Positions 42,313-42,866 of a DNA stretch of 42,866 bases are shown piece after piece (position 1 is the stretch's first letter; every line of letters starts with the position of its first letter). A program made the translations under genes and the position numbers. Below the pieces are notes generated by a model. The model saw only the letters and a list, made by a program, of their open reading frames with translations, was not told where the DNA came from and searched no databases. Source of the stretch: Bdellovibrionales bacterium (lineage in GTDB: Bacteria > Bdellovibrionota > Bdellovibrionia > Bdellovibrionales > JAGQZY01). The stretch lies in NCBI GenBank assembly GCA_020435205.1, contig JAGQZY010000015.1, positions 1 through 42,866 of the forward strand, in the 5' to 3' direction.

Positions 42313-42616
42313 CTCCCCCGTCCGTGAATATGATAATTAAACTCAAACAATTTTCTCTTTCTTATAGCCACTTTAACAACGCCATTCAGTGGTGAAAAAT
42401 GACAGTTTGATCGAATTTATGTCAAAGAATGGTTAGACCTTTAGCGGGTTTACAAAGGTGCCTGGCCCCATTGGCGAATCTCAAAATGAGACGGTGATTG
42501 GGACTATTAACGTCACTCTTTTTAGGTATAGGCAGCCCAGATCCTAGTAAACGGCCTCTCAGCGGCCCCACCCTTGCATTTATAGAACTCAAGAGATTAG
42601 AAAATACGGGGGACCT
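42313..42616. other. Intergenic region before the final gene
   Basis: A 304-bp divergent region with no gene. It holds the presumed promoters of the membrane-protein gene and the final partial gene, a small TCTCA / TGAGA inverted repeat (near 42480), and a CGGCC / GGCC stem near 42552. No clear terminator or ORF with a ribosome site is seen. Confidence 0.55.
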
Positions 42617-42866
42617 ATGCTTCGATTCATTCTCACCATCGTCATGACTTTTTGTTTTGCCAGCCAAGGCTTTGCCTTTGATCCCAATCAGGAGGACAAG
42701 CAAAAGCATATGGCAGCTTCCACGGTGATTTCTATGCCGACCTACCTCACTATGAGGTCACAAAACTATAGTCGTTTTGAATCAGCATCCGTGGCCATAC
42801 TCCTAACCCTTCTTGTTGGTCATGCTAAAGAAACCAGCGACAAGCGCTACGATGCAAATGACATGT
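42617..42866 (+). CDS. Exported YfiM/DUF2279-like protein (3'-truncated)
   Basis: The frame from the ATG at 42617 is open to the window edge (83 residues visible). GGGGGA lies three bases upstream. A signal peptide MLRFILTIVMTFCFASQGFA is followed by DKQKHMAAS and VGHAKETSDKRYDANDM. The Asp-Lys-x-Lys-His start, a hydrophobic middle and the Gly-x-x-Lys-Glu...Asp pattern resemble YfiM/DUF2279 proteins, small lipoproteins or secreted proteins of unknown function. It lacks a lipobox in the visible signal peptide. The end lies outside the window. Confidence 0.6.
   Translation, partial: MLRFILTIVMTFCFASQGFAFDPNQEDKQKHMAASTVISMPTYLTMRSQNYSRFESASVAILLTLLVGHAKETSDKRYDANDM

Noticed and set aside
42440-42480. 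AGGTGCCTGGCCCC string like a REP-type palindrome
   Set aside because: Only one copy in the window and the palindrome is imperfect; no transposase of the REP-associated type is near.
42422-42709. 95-residue open frame on the minus strand
   Set aside because: It overlaps the intergenic region and the well-supported partial gene at 42617; no ribosome site or domain.
1-42866. CRISPR arrays, tRNA, rRNA, insertion sequences and prophage genes
   Set aside because: I saw no regularly spaced repeats, cloverleaf sequences, transposase motifs or phage structural genes on either strand.

Overview
This is a compact chromosomal window with 42 supported protein-coding genes, cut at both ends (clpA loses its start, a small secreted protein loses its end). 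I see no rRNA, tRNA, CRISPR array, transposase or phage module. The moderate GC, strong Shine-Dalgarno sites, frequent TTG/GTG starts and a very high share of secreted proteins, lipoproteins and envelope proteases point to a Gram-negative bacterium. The presence of Lnt, Slt, DUF4442, SixA and many small orphan secreted proteins suggests the Bdellovibrionota (Bdellovibrio and relatives). That assignment is inference; no rRNA is present to confirm it.

Layout. 1-6967: protein quality control and envelope (ClpA C-terminus, YHYH-type secreted protein, membrane-anchored glutamate-synthase-like FMN/FeS protein, HtpX, EamA transporter, Slt-type lytic transglycosylase). 7085-12969: a secreted subtilisin, a zinc-ribbon membrane protein, Lnt overlapping MutS2. 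12966-19764: mostly accessory genes: a coiled-coil/alpha-crystallin fusion, small orphans, an acidic protein made of two copies of one domain, and a run of secreted proteins in which one SH3b protein has a putative papain-fold cysteine peptidase domain and its neighbour carries two copies of that domain with serine at the putative catalytic cysteine position; then a matrixin-like lipoprotein. 20001-24515: Hsp33, a histidine phosphatase, a PutA-type proline utilisation enzyme. 24512-28521: a three-gene operon (membrane-anchored unknown, RDD protein, rhomboid), SixA, and a Fis-type DNA-binding protein. 28847-36998: MsrA, a His/Asn/Gly-rich lipoprotein, a CPBP protease, a secreted unknown, a dicarboxylate/glutamate symporter, a nitronate monooxygenase-like enzyme, a DUF4442 thioesterase-like protein, and a seven-repeat delta-60 lipoprotein. 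37070-42866: an ACE-like M2 lipoprotein peptidase, a second subtilisin, a Cys-rich secreted protein, a polytopic membrane protein and a partial YfiM-like protein.

Functionally, the window combines stress repair (ClpA, HtpX, Hsp33, MsrA, Hsp20 domain), envelope and lipoprotein handling (Lnt, Slt, SH3b peptidase) and extracytoplasmic proteolysis (two S8, one matrixin-like, one M2, rhomboid, CPBP, HtpX), together with proline and amino-acid catabolism. This fits an organism that digests external protein, such as a predator or scavenger. At the DNA level, many convergent gene pairs share their stop codons (four share exactly 4 nt), several strong inverted repeats sit in leader regions, and one gene looks leaderless.

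The most unusual items are the coiled-coil/alpha-crystallin fusion (12966-14171) and the secreted peptidase/pseudo-peptidase cluster (15964-18491). I did not find a complete new defence or mobile system.
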